From NCBI RefSeq assembly GCF_900111775.1, contig NZ_FOJJ01000039.1:140509-204508 (forward strand): DNA of 64,000 bases. Direction: 5' to 3'. The notes under the pieces are model-generated. The model ran no database searches, was not told where the DNA came from, and worked only from the letters and a program-made list of their open reading frames with translations. This document shows positions 1 to 10,448 of this stretch, in pieces; the first letter of the stretch is position 1, and each line of letters opens with the position of its first letter. The stretch comes from Desulfuromonas acetexigens (GTDB lineage: Bacteria; Desulfobacterota; Desulfuromonadia; Desulfuromonadales; Trichloromonadaceae). Made by a program: the position numbers and the translations under genes.

Positions 1-616
1 GCAACATATCGTCGTCGCCATCACCGGAGCTTCCGGCTCCATTTACGGCGTGCGCCTGGTCGAGGAGCTGCTCAAGGCCGATTGCCGGGTGACGCTGCTG
101 GTCACCCGCAGCGGTTTTGATGTCCTGCGTTATGAGACGGGGCTGGATTTAAGCGGCTCGGTGGCGGAGCGGCGGGAGCAGCTGCGCGCCCGATTCGACG
201 CACCGGAGCGGCTCGATCACTACGACGAGGACGACCTCTTCGCCCCGGTCGCCAGCGGCTCCTCCGCGCCGGATGCGATGGTCGTCTGCCCCTGCTCCAT
301 GGGGACGGCGGGGCGTATCGCCGCCGGGTTGGCGAACAACCTGGTGGAGCGGGTCGCCGACGTGGCTTTGAAAGAACGGCGGGAGTTGCTGCTCGTCCCC
401 CGCGAGACCCCCTTCAACCGCATTCATCTGGAGAACCTGCTGCGTCTCGACCAGGCCGGTGCCCGGATCCTGCCGGCCATGCCGGCCTTTTACCACCGGC
501 CGCGAAGCATCGACGAACTGGTCGATTTCCTGGTCGGCAAAATTCTCGATAACCTGCGCATTCCCCACCGGCTTTTCCCGCGATGGGGAGAAGGCAGCGC
601 GACAGCCAAGGATTGA
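1..616 (+). CDS. ubiX: UbiX-like flavin prenyltransferase (5' partial)
   Basis: The reading frame is already open at base 2, so the start codon lies upstream of the window; the GTG at 50 is internal. UbiX enzymes prenylate FMN to make the cofactor of UbiD-type decarboxylases. Visible family marks are the flavin-binding GASGS segment at the very N-terminus, the CPCSMGT segment near base 290, and the C-terminal RETPFN...PAMPAFY stretch. About 204 residues are visible, close to full family length, so only a few are missing. It lies 38 bases ahead of mqnE, so its likely role is maturing the UbiD-like decarboxylase of the futalosine menaquinone pathway; that assignment is from context. Confidence 0.9.
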   Translation, partial: QHIVVAITGASGSIYGVRLVEELLKADCRVTLLVTRSGFDVLRYETGLDLSGSVAERREQLRARFDAPERLDHYDEDDLFAPVASGSSAPDAMVVCPCSMGTAGRIAAGLANNLVERVADVALKERRELLLVPRETPFNRIHLENLLRLDQAGARILPAMPAFYHRPRSIDELVDFLVGKILDNLRIPHRLFPRWGEGSATAKD

Positions 617-654
617 TTCGGCCTCTCCGGCCCGAACTTTCGACGGAACCCATC

Positions 655-1734
655 ATGGTCAAGTTTTTTGAAAATCTCCGCGCCAAGGTTCGTACCGGTG
701 CACGCATTTCCGACATTGAGGCGCTGGAGCTTTTCCAGAGCAACGACCTGCTCGCCATCGGCGAGCTGGCGGCCCTGGCCAACCGCCGCCAGAACGGCGA
801 CCGGGTCTATTTCAACGTCAACCGCCACATCAATTACAGCAACATCTGCGTCAACCGCTGCACCTTCTGCGCCTTCTGCAAGGGGGAAGGGGATGCCGGC
901 GCCTACACCCTGGCCCTCAATGATGTGCTGGCCAAGGCCGCCGAAGCTGCCGCCGCCGGGGCGACGGAGATCCACATGGTCGGCGGGCTGCACCCCGATC
1001 TGCCCTTCGACTTCTATCTGGAGATGCTTGCCAGCATCAAGGCCGACAACCCGGCGTTGCACATCAAGGCCTTCACCGCCGTGGAGATCGACTATTTCGC
1101 CCGCATCTCCGGCCAGAGCGTGGAGGCGGTGATCGACGAGCTGAAGAAGGCCGGACTCGAATCCCTGCCCGGTGGCGGGGCGGAGATCTTCGCGGAGGAT
1201 GTGCGCGAGCTGATCTGTCCGGAGAAAATCTCCGGTAAGCGCTGGCTGGAGGTGACGGAAAAGGTCCATCGCGCCGGACTCAAGAGCAATGCCACCATGC
1301 TCTTCGGCCATCTCGAATCCTATGAAGACCGTATCGATCACCTTGACCGCTTGCGTCGTCTGCAGGATCGTACCGGCGGCTTCCAGAGCTTCATCCCCCT
1401 GGCCTTCCAGCCTGACAACACTCGTGTGCCGGGGGCCAAAGGGGTAGGCGGCGTCGATGCCCTGAAAACCCTGGCCATCAGCCGCGTCTATCTTGACAAC
1501 TTCCGCCACGTCAAGGCCTACTGGATCATGCTCGGGCTGAAGATCGCCCAGGTTGCCCTGACCTTCGGGGTCAACGATCTCGACGGCACCGTGGTCGAGG
1601 AGAAGATCGGCCACGACGCTGGCGCCGATTCTCCCCAGGCCATGAGCAAGGAACAGATCGTCGAATTGATCCGCAAGGCGGGCCGGATTCCCGTGGAGCG
1701 GGATACGCTCTATCGCGAGTTGCGGGTTTATTGA
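655..1734 (+). CDS. mqnE: Aminofutalosine synthase MqnE (radical SAM)
   Basis: Product of 359 residues. MqnE joins the chorismate-derived enolpyruvyl benzoate to SAM-derived adenosine, giving aminofutalosine, the first dedicated metabolite of the futalosine menaquinone route. The radical-SAM motif CX3CX2C is formed by C65, C69 and C72, preceded by the family phrase NRHINYSNICVN. The GGLHPD and PGGGAEIF segments are also typical. I take ATG 655 rather than an in-frame codon at 583, because 583 would overlap ubiX and adds residues the family lacks. The gene is followed directly by a long unknown gene and then mqnC. MqnC is its closest relative in the window; the NRH versus DRN wording around the cluster separates the two. 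Confidence 0.93.
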   Translation: MVKFFENLRAKVRTGARISDIEALELFQSNDLLAIGELAALANRRQNGDRVYFNVNRHINYSNICVNRCTFCAFCKGEGDAGAYTLALNDVLAKAAEAAAAGATEIHMVGGLHPDLPFDFYLEMLASIKADNPALHIKAFTAVEIDYFARISGQSVEAVIDELKKAGLESLPGGGAEIFAEDVRELICPEKISGKRWLEVTEKVHRAGLKSNATMLFGHLESYEDRIDHLDRLRRLQDRTGGFQSFIPLAFQPDNTRVPGAKGVGGVDALKTLAISRVYLDNFRHVKAYWIMLGLKIAQVALTFGVNDLDGTVVEEKIGHDAGADSPQAMSKEQIVELIRKAGRIPVERDTLYRELRVY

Positions 1735-1735
1735 C

Positions 1736-3964
1736 ATGATGCGTTTTGACGACACCCCCGGTATGGTTCCTTATCCCGTCATTTTCCCCAATGGGGATTA
1801 TGAACTTTTCACGTTTAATCTGCCTCGCAAGGTAGGCAAGATCAAGTCCGGAATTTATGGGTTTATCGAGGCTTATTGCGTCGAAAAAAATTGCGACTGC
1901 CGCCGGAACACGATTTTTGCGCTGAACGACAAAGGCAAGATGCTCGCGGTCATTGATTTCGGTTTCGATCCCGACGAGCCCATGGCCGGCCCCTACCTTA
2001 ACGATTTGCACGAACAGTCGGCGGCGGCCGATGAGCTGCTGGAGATGTTTGTCGATCTCGTCAACAGGAATCCGGCCTGGCTCAAGGCCATGTACGAACG
2101 TTACCGTAAGGTGCGCGAGCGTATCGACGGCCGACCCTACAAGGGCAAACCCTTCCCCAGGCCGGAGACGGTGGTTCGCGCGGCGACGCCCCCGCCGGAA
2201 ATCGAAGACGAAGCGATGGCCGGCTTTTTTGACCTGCTCAAAAGCTCGGTACGCGGCCGGCCCGCCGGGCCGAGAAAAAAAACCGAAAAGGGTCGACAGC
2301 TGGGATTGTTCGAACCGCAGCCGGCGGTACCGGCCGGCATGTCCGAGTTTGTCGATCGCTACCAACAAGTTCAGAAAGATGAAAATTTCACCGTGCATCG
2401 CGATGTGCAGACCGAGCTGCGGCGCTATCTACTCGACCACGAGCAGGCTGGTGACGAGCTGGCGATCCTGCTCCCCCGGCTCGTTCCCCAGGGACCAAAG
2501 GATGAGGAGCGTTTTGACGCCGCGTTGCGACTGCTTTTCGATGCCTTGGAGATCCTGCGGGTCGAGCTGGAGCGTCGTCGCCCCGACGCGGAACGACGTA
2601 TGGCTCAATGGCAGGAAGCGCTGGCGCGTCAGGTGTTCGTGGCCGGCGTTGATGATCAACTTTGTTCGGCGGTGACTCACATGCTGCTCCAGGCGCGGGT
2701 CGAGATTCTGCCCGTGGTGCACGCCGCCAGTACCGAACGGATGTTTGCCGAAGGGAAAGAGACGGCCGCACGCTTCGATGTGTCTCCCGAAGAGGCGATG
2801 AAGGGACTCTTTCAGAGTTTTACCGAGATGAACCTTGATTCCCCCTTCGAGTTGTTCGACGCCTTTCTCCAGGTCATGGCGGTTGGTGATGCCGAGGTTC
2901 AGGTAGCGCTTTGTGGAGCCATGTTCGGCGCGGAAAATCCGATGATTCGCGAGGCCGCGGCGCTAATGCTCTTCCATCCCCGGATCGAGGTGCGCGAAGG
3001 CGTGGCGCTTCTGCTGGCGAGTATCGCTGGCCATCGCTTCACGCCCGAAGCCCTGCGTCGCTTGATTATCGCCCGCAACTGGTTTCCCGAAACGTTGCGC
3101 GGACATATCGATCAGGCGATCACCAACGCTCGCAAGGCACGGGTGGAGTGCGCCGCCATCCCCAAACATGCGACCCTAACTGTTCATGCCTCGGCCGTCG
3201 ACGGTGCCGGCGCCCAGTCTTTTCAAGTCATCGTGCCCTCCGGCAAAGGTTTTGTCAGTTGCTCGATGTTGCTCAAAGTTGGCGTTGGGGTGGCGGATGC
3301 GTTCCTTATCCCCCTGGAAAACAAACGCGAACGCAAGAAATTTTTGGCCATGCTGGGTCGCGAGGCCGGGGGTATCGAATCATCCGCCGCCTACCTCGAT
3401 GCCCGCCTTTGCCAAGCCCTGGCGGATGGATCTCGCCAGGGAAATGTTCCGTCGCATTGGCTGGTCGCCATTGCCGAACGGCTTGGTCGCGATCAGTGGA
3501 AGGCGGTTGCCTTCGACCCTTGCCGGGAGCTGGCCGTGCTGCGCAGCGAACTGAAAGAAAAGGATCTCGCCGATCAGGTTCGTCACAAGGCGCTGGAGGC
3601 CTCATTTGACTGGCCCGCTACAGAGATTTTTGCCCATTCCTGGTTCGAGGATGACAACGATATCGACCGGGAAATAGCCAAAATTTGGGGGAAAAAGAAA
3701 AACCGACAGGATCCGGAATTGCTGATCGATGCCCTGCTGGATGGGGTATTCAAAAAGCGCCGCGGCCAATGGTTGGTACGCCTGGTTCTGACCACCCTTT
3801 GGCTCAAGTCGGTTTCTAAACCGCCGGTTCCCTGGCCTCGTATGTTTTATGTGGCCGAGGCGCTGGCTGATGAAAAAGTGTCCCTTCGGGAGATTCCGCT
3901 CATGGTGTCAGTCGCCTCCGCAACGTTAGGGGCGCACATGGCGCGGATGGCCGACAGCGGCTAA
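1736..3964 (+). CDS. Unknown 742-aa protein between mqnE and mqnC
   Basis: I do not recognise this protein. It starts one base after the mqnE stop (ATG 1736 or 1739) and is the longest unassigned gene in the window. Near residues 43-50 it carries a cysteine cluster, CVEKNCDC, which could bind metal. Residues of about 130-200 are proline- and lysine-rich, like a linker. The remainder looks soluble and mostly helical, with leucine-rich stretches that could be HEAT-like. No signal peptide or clear membrane segment is seen. Its codon use is less GC-biased in places than mqnE or mqnC. Placement between two menaquinone genes suggests co-transcription, but that alone does not show a role in the pathway. 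Confidence 0.75.
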   Translation: MMRFDDTPGMVPYPVIFPNGDYELFTFNLPRKVGKIKSGIYGFIEAYCVEKNCDCRRNTIFALNDKGKMLAVIDFGFDPDEPMAGPYLNDLHEQSAAADELLEMFVDLVNRNPAWLKAMYERYRKVRERIDGRPYKGKPFPRPETVVRAATPPPEIEDEAMAGFFDLLKSSVRGRPAGPRKKTEKGRQLGLFEPQPAVPAGMSEFVDRYQQVQKDENFTVHRDVQTELRRYLLDHEQAGDELAILLPRLVPQGPKDEERFDAALRLLFDALEILRVELERRRPDAERRMAQWQEALARQVFVAGVDDQLCSAVTHMLLQARVEILPVVHAASTERMFAEGKETAARFDVSPEEAMKGLFQSFTEMNLDSPFELFDAFLQVMAVGDAEVQVALCGAMFGAENPMIREAAALMLFHPRIEVREGVALLLASIAGHRFTPEALRRLIIARNWFPETLRGHIDQAITNARKARVECAAIPKHATLTVHASAVDGAGAQSFQVIVPSGKGFVSCSMLLKVGVGVADAFLIPLENKRERKKFLAMLGREAGGIESSAAYLDARLCQALADGSRQGNVPSHWLVAIAERLGRDQWKAVAFDPCRELAVLRSELKEKDLADQVRHKALEASFDWPATEIFAHSWFEDDNDIDREIAKIWGKKKNRQDPELLIDALLDGVFKKRRGQWLVRLVLTTLWLKSVSKPPVPWPRMFYVAEALADEKVSLREIPLMVSVASATLGAHMARMADSG

Positions 3965-4057
3965 GGACAGCGAGCCCTCCAGGAGTCTCGAAAACCCTGC
4001 AGCTGTTTACGGATTGCTCCCGGGACAAAGTGTTCTTTTGATTGATGAAGGAATCGC

Positions 4058-5122
4058 ATGCTCGAACGTATCGCCGGAAAAATCAGCCGGGGCGCGGGGA
4101 TCAACCGTGCCGAGGCCCTGCGCCTGCTCACCGAAACCGATCTGCTCGCCGTCGGCAAGTTGGCCGACGGCATTCGCCGCAAGCGCCATCCCCACAACCG
4201 GGTGACCTTTGTCGTCGACCGCAACGTCAACTACAGCAACGTCTGCGTCTCGAAGTGCAAGTTCTGCGCGTTCTATCGCAACGACGGCGATACCGACGCC
4301 TATCTGCTCGATTCCGAAACGATTCACGGCAAAATTCAGGAACTGGTCGACCGCGGCGGTACCCAACTGCTGATGCAGGGAGGCTTGCATCCGACGCTGA
4401 CCATCGACTGGTTCGAGGAGCTCTTCCGGGGGATCAAGGCTCGCTTTCCCCAGGTGCAGATCCATTCCCTGTCGCCGGCCGAGGTCATTCATGTCGCCAA
4501 GCTCTCCGGCCTGACCATGCCCGAGTGCCTCAAACGGCTGCAGGCCGCCGGTCTCGATTCGGTCCCCGGCGGCGGTGCCGAGGTGTTGGTGGACGAGGTG
4601 CGCCTGGAGATTTCCCCCAACAAGATCGGCTGGCGCGACTGGGCGGCAGTGATGGAAGAGGCCCATGCTCAGGGGATGCGCACCACCGCGACGATGATGT
4701 TCGGCTCGAAGGAAAAACCGGCCGACATCGTCGAACACCTCTTCCGGGTGCGGGAAATCCAGGAGAAAACCGGCGGCTTCACCGCCTTCATCCCCTGGAC
4801 TTTCCAGCCGAGCAACACCGAACTGGGCGGGACAACGGCGACGGGCGTCGAATATCTCAAGGTGTTGGCCCTCTCCCGTATCGTCCTCGACAACGTCGAC
4901 AACATCCAGGCCAGCTGGGTGACGCAAGGGGCGCGCATGGCCCAGGTGGCGCTCTTCTTCGGCGCCAACGACCTCGGCGGGACGATGCTCGAAGAAAACG
5001 TCGTCGCCGCCGCCGGCTGCTCCTTTCGCATGAACATCGAAGAGATCATCGACCTTGCCCGCGGCGCCGGTTTCATCCCGGCCAAGCGCAACACCCTGTA
5101 CGAGATTCTGGAAGAGTACTGA
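4058..5122 (+). CDS. mqnC: Cyclic dehypoxanthine futalosine synthase MqnC
   Basis: Product of 354 residues, the second radical SAM enzyme of the futalosine route. It cyclises dehypoxanthine futalosine on the way to 1,4-dihydroxy-6-naphthoate. C63, C67 and C70 form the CX3CX2C cluster site within [12 protein letters not shown] and KCKFCAFYR, wording typical of MqnC rather than MqnE. The downstream GGLHP and PGGGAEVL segments match the family. An AAGGAA ribosome-binding site stands just before ATG 4058. It is separated from the upstream unknown gene by 93 bases, and hisC starts 23 bases after its stop, so the genes could share a transcript. Confidence 0.94.
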   Translation: MLERIAGKISRGAGINRAEALRLLTETDLLAVGKLADGIRRKRHPHNRVTFVVDRNVNYSNVCVSKCKFCAFYRNDGDTDAYLLDSETIHGKIQELVDRGGTQLLMQGGLHPTLTIDWFEELFRGIKARFPQVQIHSLSPAEVIHVAKLSGLTMPECLKRLQAAGLDSVPGGGAEVLVDEVRLEISPNKIGWRDWAAVMEEAHAQGMRTTATMMFGSKEKPADIVEHLFRVREIQEKTGGFTAFIPWTFQPSNTELGGTTATGVEYLKVLALSRIVLDNVDNIQASWVTQGARMAQVALFFGANDLGGTMLEENVVAAAGCSFRMNIEEIIDLARGAGFIPAKRNTLYEILEEY

Positions 5123-5145
5123 ACCGCGTTCCGAGAGGCTGCCTT

Positions 5146-6198
5146 ATGATCCCCTTGCGTAAGAATATCCAACAGATGGCCGGTTACGTGCCGGGATTCC
5201 AGCCGCCGGACGAGGCGGCGTGGATCAAGCTAAATACCAACGAGAATCCCTATCCACCCTCGCCGAAGGTGGTCGCAGCGATTCTCGCCGAACTCGGCGG
5301 CGACGGCGGCAATTTGCGCAAGTATCCCGACGCGGCGAGCCGGGCCGGGCGTGTGGCGGCGGGGAAGCTGTACGGCTTCGATCCGTCCTGGGTGATCATG
5401 GCCAACGGTTCGGACGAGCTGCTCAACAACCTGATTCGCGCCTTCGCCGGGGAGGAGGAGGAGATCGCCTTCGTTCATCCCTCCTACACCTACTACGCCA
5501 CCTTGGCGGAAATCCAGGGGGCGCGGGTACGCACCTTCGGCCTCACCGAAAAGTGGGAGCTGGCCGATTTTCCGGCGCGCTACGAGGGCAAGCTCTTCTT
5601 CCTGGTCAATCCCAATGCCCCCCTGGGCTTCACCTATCCGCTGGAGTTCATCGAGAATCTCGCCCAGCGCTGCGCCGGGATGCTGGTGGTGGACGAGGCC
5701 TATGCCGACTTCGCCGACGAGAACGCCCTGGCGCTGGTAAAGAAATACGAGAACGTGGTGGTGACCCGAACCTTTTCCAAAAGCTACTGCCTGGCCGGGA
5801 TGCGCCTGGGGCTGGCCGTCGCCCGTCCCGAGGTGATCGCGGCGCTGGATAAGATCCGCGACCACTACAACCTTGACCGCCTGGCTCAGGCGGCGGCGAC
5901 GGCGGCACTAGAGGATCAGGCCTATTTCGCCGAGTGCGTGCGCAAAATCCGCGAGACCCGCGCCTGGTTCACCGGAGAGTTGCGGGTGCTCGGCTACGGG
6001 GTGATTCCGTCGCGGGCCAACTTCGTCTTCGCCACCCCGCCCGACCGCAACGGCAAGCGCGTCTACGACGGCCTCTATCAACGCAAGATCCTGGTGCGAC
6101 ACTTCTCCGACCCGCTCTTGGCCGAGGGGTTGCGCATCTCCATCGGCACCCGCGAGGAGATGGAACGGACGATTGAAGCGCTGCGGGAAATCGGGTGA
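5146..6198 (+). CDS. hisC: Histidinol-phosphate aminotransferase
   Basis: Product of 350 residues, a fold-type I PLP aminotransferase that makes L-histidinol phosphate in histidine biosynthesis. Visible marks are the N-terminal [11 protein letters not shown], the VNPNAP segment, VDEAYADF around the PLP-binding aspartate, and TFSKSY with the Schiff-base lysine. The family's usual NPNAPTG reads NPNAPLG here. The same frame stays open back to 4042, but that part lies over mqnC in another frame and is not real. ATG 5146 has a GAGAGG ribosome-binding site and gives normal HisC length. Some HisC-like proteins act on aromatic amino acids, so substrate is inferred. The stop overlaps the mutY GTG. Confidence 0.92.
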   Translation: MIPLRKNIQQMAGYVPGFQPPDEAAWIKLNTNENPYPPSPKVVAAILAELGGDGGNLRKYPDAASRAGRVAAGKLYGFDPSWVIMANGSDELLNNLIRAFAGEEEEIAFVHPSYTYYATLAEIQGARVRTFGLTEKWELADFPARYEGKLFFLVNPNAPLGFTYPLEFIENLAQRCAGMLVVDEAYADFADENALALVKKYENVVVTRTFSKSYCLAGMRLGLAVARPEVIAALDKIRDHYNLDRLAQAAATAALEDQAYFAECVRKIRETRAWFTGELRVLGYGVIPSRANFVFATPPDRNGKRVYDGLYQRKILVRHFSDPLLAEGLRISIGTREEMERTIEALREIG

Positions 6199-7349
6199 CG
6201 GATCAAGCCACCTGTAAGGGCGCAGCATGCTGCGCCCCTACATCGAACCCCGACCTGCCTTTCGATCCTGAATCCGTTGCCCCGCTGCTGCTCGACTGGT
6301 ACGGGCGGGAAGGGCGGGAGCTGCCCTGGCGGGGGACGCGGGATCCCTATCGGGTGTGGCTGTCCGAGATCATGCTGCAGCAGACCGGTGTGGCTACGGT
6401 CATCCCCTACTATCAGCGTTTTCTTGAGCGTTTTCCCACGGTCCTTGATCTGGCCGCCGCCGAGTTGGATGCGGCCATCGAACTCTGGGCCGGTCTCGGA
6501 TATTACTCCCGCGCCCGCAACCTGCACGCCGCCGCCCGGAAGGTGACGGCCGAGCACGGCGGACGTTTCCCCGAAACACTGGAAGCCTTGCAGGCGCTGC
6601 CGGGAGTGGGGCGTTCCACCGCCGGGGCGATTCGCGCCATCGCCTTCGACCGGCCGGGGGTGATCCTCGACGGCAATGTGCGCCGGGTGCTCTGCCGGTT
6701 GCTTGCCGTGACCGACGATCCTCGCGCGACGGCTACGGAAAAAGAACTCTGGCGCTGGGCCGAAGCCCTCACTCCCGAAAATCGCTCGCACGATTACGCC
6801 CAGGCGATTATGGATCTCGGCGCCACTCTCTGTACCCCCCGTCGTCCCGATTGTCCGCGCTGCCCGCTGGCCGGGCTCTGCCGGGCCAAAGCTCTGGGGC
6901 TGGAAGATGAATTGCCGAGGCGCGCCGCGAGAAAGAGTGTGCCGACGCGGATGCAGGTGGCTCTGCTGCTGGAACGGGATGGCCGTTTTCTGGTCCGTCA
7001 GCGCCCTTTTTCCGGAATGCTCGGCGGCCTCTGGGAGTTTCCCGCGAGCGATGTCGCCGAAGGGCAACTGCCGCTGGTGGTGGCCCGGCGGTTGCTGGCC
7101 GATCTGGGATTGGCCGGCGAGCCGACCGAAGCGGGGCGGGTACGGCACGTTTACAGCCACTTCAAACTTGACCTGCGTCTCTACCGGGCGGCCGTCACCG
7201 ACGAATTCGCGGTCGCCGAGGGGGTCGCGAGCCGCCGGTTGACCGCGGTGGAACTGGCCGATCTGCCCCTGCACGGCGCCCATAAAAAAGTTCTCTCCGA
7301 TCTGATCCAAAGCCAACCTTCAACCCCTGAATCGAGGAGCAGACCATGA
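6195..7349 (+). CDS. mutY: A/G-specific adenine glycosylase MutY
   Basis: Product of 384 residues; it removes adenine mispaired with 8-oxoguanine. The catalytic glutamate is in LSEIMLQQT, the helix-hairpin-helix is [12 protein letters not shown], and the catalytic aspartate is in ILDGNVRRV. The 4Fe-4S site is a CX6CX2CX5C set near residues 214-230. The C-terminal third resembles the NUDIX-like 8-oxoguanine recognition domain. The GTG at 6195 overlaps the hisC stop and is the only convincing start in frame. The first ~25 residues are not conserved in MutY and are partly encoded by a palindromic repeat (6214-6241), suggesting the N-terminus was extended by a repeat insertion. The stop overlaps the next gene's ATG. 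Confidence 0.95.
   Translation: MTDQATCKGAACCAPTSNPDLPFDPESVAPLLLDWYGREGRELPWRGTRDPYRVWLSEIMLQQTGVATVIPYYQRFLERFPTVLDLAAAELDAAIELWAGLGYYSRARNLHAAARKVTAEHGGRFPETLEALQALPGVGRSTAGAIRAIAFDRPGVILDGNVRRVLCRLLAVTDDPRATATEKELWRWAEALTPENRSHDYAQAIMDLGATLCTPRRPDCPRCPLAGLCRAKALGLEDELPRRAARKSVPTRMQVALLLERDGRFLVRQRPFSGMLGGLWEFPASDVAEGQLPLVVARRLLADLGLAGEPTEAGRVRHVYSHFKLDLRLYRAAVTDEFAVAEGVASRRLTAVELADLPLHGAHKKVLSDLIQSQPSTPESRSRP
6214..6241. repeat. 28-bp palindromic (REP-like) repeat inside mutY
   Basis: A near-perfect palindrome centred between 6227 and 6228. The inner 20 bases (6218-6237) are a perfect inverted repeat rich in GGGCGCAGC/GCTGCGCCC, and outer GTA/TAC triplets also pair, with one mismatch at 6217/6238. 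GTAGGGGCGCAGCATGC-type palindromes are known as dispersed repeats in several bacterial genomes; this resemblance is from memory. It is translated as part of the MutY N-terminus. Confidence 0.75.
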
Positions 7350-7990
7350 AATTCTTCATCGACACCGCCGAAGTCGGCGAAATCCGCGCCGCTCATGCCC
7401 TGGGCCTGGTCGACGGCGTGACCACCAACCCCTCGCTCATCGCCAAGAGCGGCCGCGACTTCAAGGATGTCATCCGCGAGATCGCCTCCTTCGTCGACGG
7501 CCCCATCTCCGCCGAGGTCATCGCCCTCGATGCCGAGGGGATGGTGCGCGAAGGGCGGGAACTGGCGGCGATTCACGAAAATATCGTCATCAAGGTGCCG
7601 ATGACCGAAGAGGGGCTCAAGGCGACCCGCATCTTTAGCGCCGAAGGGATTCGCACCAATGTCACCCTGGTCTTCTCTGCCTTGCAGGCGCTCCTGGCCG
7701 CCAAGGCCGGGGCGAGCTACGTTTCCCCCTTTGTCGGCCGGCTCGACGACGTTGGCCACGACGGCATGGAAGGGATCGAGCAGATCCGCACCATCTTCGA
7801 CAACTACGGCTACGCCACCGAAATCATTGTCGCTTCGGTGCGCAGCCCGATGCATGTCCTCAACGCCGGGCTCCTCGGCGCCGATATCTGCACCATCCCG
7901 CCGTCGGTCATCAGCCAACTGGCCAAGCACCCGCTGACCGATGTCGGCATCGCCAAGTTCATGGCCGACTGGGAAAAGGCGAAAAAATAG
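7346..7990 (+). CDS. tal: Small transaldolase / fructose-6-phosphate aldolase family
   Basis: Product of 214 residues, the length of the short TalC/FSA class. It begins MKFFIDTA, with the family phrase [14 protein letters not shown], and the Schiff-base lysine lies in NIVIKVPMT. Such enzymes move a dihydroxyacetone unit between sugar phosphates (transaldolase, pentose phosphate pathway) or cleave fructose 6-phosphate. In organisms with only this short form, transaldolase is the more likely activity, but the sequence alone does not decide. The ATG overlaps the mutY stop (ATGA) and an AGGAGCAG ribosome-binding site lies within the mutY end. The cytoplasmic enzyme forms ring-shaped oligomers in this family. 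Confidence 0.9.
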   Translation: MKFFIDTAEVGEIRAAHALGLVDGVTTNPSLIAKSGRDFKDVIREIASFVDGPISAEVIALDAEGMVREGRELAAIHENIVIKVPMTEEGLKATRIFSAEGIRTNVTLVFSALQALLAAKAGASYVSPFVGRLDDVGHDGMEGIEQIRTIFDNYGYATEIIVASVRSPMHVLNAGLLGADICTIPPSVISQLAKHPLTDVGIAKFMADWEKAKK

Positions 7991-8125
7991 CGGATCGCGG
8001 AGAATTTTCAGTTCCGTTGCCGTGCATCACTGGCCCGTCGGGCACTCTCCTGCTAAACTTTGCGGGATAGTCCGGCGGGCCTTATCTTTTCGGGCGATTT
8101 TTTGCCTTCCCCTTACGAGGTGCCT

Positions 8126-9295
8126 ATGAATATTCACGAGTATCAGGCCAAGGAGATTTTCAGCGCGTTCGACATTCCCGTGCCGCGCGGGCGGGTGACC
8201 CTCACCGCCGATCAGGTGGAGCGGGCCGCCAAGATGATGGGCGGCCATTGTGTGATCAAGGCGCAGATCTATGCCGGCGGTCGCGGCAAGGCCGGCGGCG
8301 TGCAGGTGGTGCACCATCCCGAGCAGGCCCACGAGGCCGCCAAAGAAATGTTCGGCAAGCGTCTCATCACCCCCCAGACCGGCCCCGAGGGGCTCAAGGT
8401 GCGGCGCATCCTGGTCGAGGAAGCGGTCGGAATCGCCCGCGAGTTCTATCTTTCCATCACCCTCGACCGCGCAACTTCCCGCTACTGCCTGATCGCCTCC
8501 GCCGACGGCGGGGTCGACATCGAGGAGACGGCGGTCAAGCATCCGGAAAAGATTCTCAAGCTGACCATCGACCCCTTCACTGGATTGCGCTCCCATCAGG
8601 CCCGCCGGATCGCCCTCGGCCTCGGCCTGAAAGGTAGTCTCTGCGAGGACTGCGTACAGCTCATCCTCAACCTCTACCGTATGCTGCTGGAAAAGGACTG
8701 CTCGTTGGTGGAGATCAACCCCCTGGTGGTGACCAAGGCCGGCTGGCTGCTGGCCATGGACGGCAAGATCAACTTCGATGACAACGCCCTCTTCCGCCAC
8801 TGGGAGTATCACGACCTGCAAGACTATTCGCAGATGGACCCGCTGGAGATCAACGCCGGCAAGTTCGACCTTTCCTATATCAAATTGACCGGCAACATCG
8901 GCTGCATGGTCAATGGCGCCGGGCTGGCCATGGCGACCCTCGACGTGCTCAAGGAGAACGGTGGCGAACCGGCCAACTTTCTCGACGTCGGCGGCGGCGC
9001 GACCCGGGAGAAGGTCGCCGAAGCCTTCAAGATCATCCTGCAGGATCGTGACGTGCGCGGGGTCTTCGTCAACATTTTCGGCGGCATCATGCGCTGCGAC
9101 GTCATCGCCCAAGGGATCATCGAAGCGGCGGCCGAGTTCCATTGCACCCTGCCGATCATGGTGCGGATGGACGGCTCCCAGGTCGAGGAGGGCAAACAGC
9201 TGCTCCTCGAATCGGGGCTCAACGTGCGCTGCGTCGACACCCTCGGTGACGGCGCCGCCGGTATCGTGAAAATGCTCGCCCAGGCCGAGGCTTGA
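8126..9295 (+). CDS. sucC: Succinyl-CoA synthetase, beta subunit
   Basis: Product of 389 residues. SucC carries the ATP-grasp domain and the nucleotide site of the TCA-cycle enzyme that interconverts succinyl-CoA and succinate with substrate-level ATP or GTP formation. It starts [12 protein letters not shown], and contains the [10 protein letters not shown] loop, [10 protein letters not shown], and the [12 protein letters not shown] loop near the C-terminus. The frame is open back to 8060, but ATG 8126 begins exactly at the conserved N-terminus. sucD follows 34 bases later, the usual operon. Some relatives use malate or other acids, but both subunits here look like ordinary SucCD. Confidence 0.96.
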   Translation: MNIHEYQAKEIFSAFDIPVPRGRVTLTADQVERAAKMMGGHCVIKAQIYAGGRGKAGGVQVVHHPEQAHEAAKEMFGKRLITPQTGPEGLKVRRILVEEAVGIAREFYLSITLDRATSRYCLIASADGGVDIEETAVKHPEKILKLTIDPFTGLRSHQARRIALGLGLKGSLCEDCVQLILNLYRMLLEKDCSLVEINPLVVTKAGWLLAMDGKINFDDNALFRHWEYHDLQDYSQMDPLEINAGKFDLSYIKLTGNIGCMVNGAGLAMATLDVLKENGGEPANFLDVGGGATREKVAEAFKIILQDRDVRGVFVNIFGGIMRCDVIAQGIIEAAAEFHCTLPIMVRMDGSQVEEGKQLLLESGLNVRCVDTLGDGAAGIVKMLAQAEA

Positions 9296-9329
9296 GTCTT
9301 GCTTCCCTTCAACTCATGGAGAACGCCCG

Positions 9330-10202
9330 ATGTCCATTCTGATCAATAAAGACAGTCGTGTGGTGGTGCAGGGGATCACCGGCAAGACCGGTCTCTTTCA
9401 CACTCGCCAGTGCCGCGAGTACGGCACAAACATCGTCGCCGGCGTCACCCCTGGCAAGGGGGGGATTCACGTCGACGGCATTCCCGTCTTCGATTCCATG
9501 GACGAGGCGTTGCGCATCACCCAGGCCAACGTCTCGATGATCTTCGTGCCGCCGCCGGGGGCCGCCGACGCCATCCTTGAAGCGGTGGAGTCCGACATCG
9601 AGCTGGCGGTGTGCATCACCGAAGGGGTGCCGATCCGCGACATGGTCATGGCCAAGCGCATCGTCGAGCAGAGCAAGACCCGGCTCGTTGGTCCCAACTG
9701 TCCCGGCCTCATCACCCCCGGCGAATGCAAGGTCGGCATCATGCCCGGCTATATCCACAAACCGGGGAAGATCGGCGTTGTTTCCCGCAGCGGCACCCTC
9801 ACCTACGAAGCGGTCAAGCAGCTCTCCGACGCCGGACTCGGCCAGTCGACCTGCGTCGGCATCGGCGGCGACCCGATCATCGGCATGAAGTTCATCGACG
9901 TCATCAAGATGTTCAACGACGACCCGGCCACCGAGGCGGTCTTCATGATCGGGGAGATCGGCGGTGGTGCCGAGGAGGAAGCGGCCGAGTGGATTCGCGA
10001 CCACATGACCAAGCCGGTCGCCGCTTTTATCGCCGGCGTCACCGCTCCCCCCGGCAAGCGCATGGGGCACGCAGGGGCGATCATCACCGGCGGCAAGGGC
10101 AAGGCCGAAGACAAAATCCGCACCCTTCAGGAATGCGGCGTGACCGTCGCCGTCAGCCCGACCCGCATGGGCGAGGCGATGCTGACGGCGCTTAAGGGAT
10201 AG
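9330..10202 (+). CDS. sucD: Succinyl-CoA synthetase, alpha subunit
   Basis: Product of 290 residues. The alpha subunit binds CoA and carries the histidine that is phosphorylated during catalysis; here that is the histidine of RMGHAGAI near residue 247. The N-terminal Rossmann part has QGITGKTG, and [10 protein letters not shown] and SRSGTLTYE are conserved CoA/phosphate-binding segments. It starts 34 bases after sucC behind a GGAGAA ribosome-binding site. A strong intrinsic terminator about 30 bases past the stop closes the sucCD transcript. Confidence 0.96.
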   Translation: MSILINKDSRVVVQGITGKTGLFHTRQCREYGTNIVAGVTPGKGGIHVDGIPVFDSMDEALRITQANVSMIFVPPPGAADAILEAVESDIELAVCITEGVPIRDMVMAKRIVEQSKTRLVGPNCPGLITPGECKVGIMPGYIHKPGKIGVVSRSGTLTYEAVKQLSDAGLGQSTCVGIGGDPIIGMKFIDVIKMFNDDPATEAVFMIGEIGGGAEEEAAEWIRDHMTKPVAAFIAGVTAPPGKRMGHAGAIITGGKGKAEDKIRTLQECGVTVAVSPTRMGEAMLTALKG

Positions 10203-10231
10203 ACGACTTGCGTGAGTGAAGTGATGGAAAG

Positions 10232-10261
10232 AAAAAGCCCCGGCTGGCACCGGGGCTTTTT
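10232..10261 (+). terminator. Intrinsic terminator of sucCD
   Basis: A 12-bp stem (10232-10243 with 10250-10261) with a six-base loop, GC-rich at its core and ending in five T. It begins 30 bases after the sucD stop. Confidence 0.92.
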
Positions 10262-10448
10262 GTCTATCGGTATGTTTTTGGTTGGAAAGTTACATTGGTT
10301 CGAGGGAATTAGCGTCGGGCCAAGGCTTCATGGCCGACGCGGTCGTGACCCGGTGGCTCGGAGACATTCATGCTGTCATCCTCCCTTGCTGGCGTTTGAA
10401 TAAAGGTTACCACCGCCGTCCCTTTTGTAAAGGGTCCGGGAAAAAATT

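Noticed and set aside
4042..6198. A 718-residue open frame covering mqnC and hisC
   Set aside because: Its first 368 codons lie over mqnC in a different frame and show arginine/proline-rich shadow composition. Only the part from 5146 is HisC.
10262..10448. A gene in the gap between sucD and the L,D-transpeptidase
   Set aside because: A possible 98-residue plus-strand frame from 10282 runs into the antisense of the transpeptidase and has no recognisable domain or ribosome-binding site.
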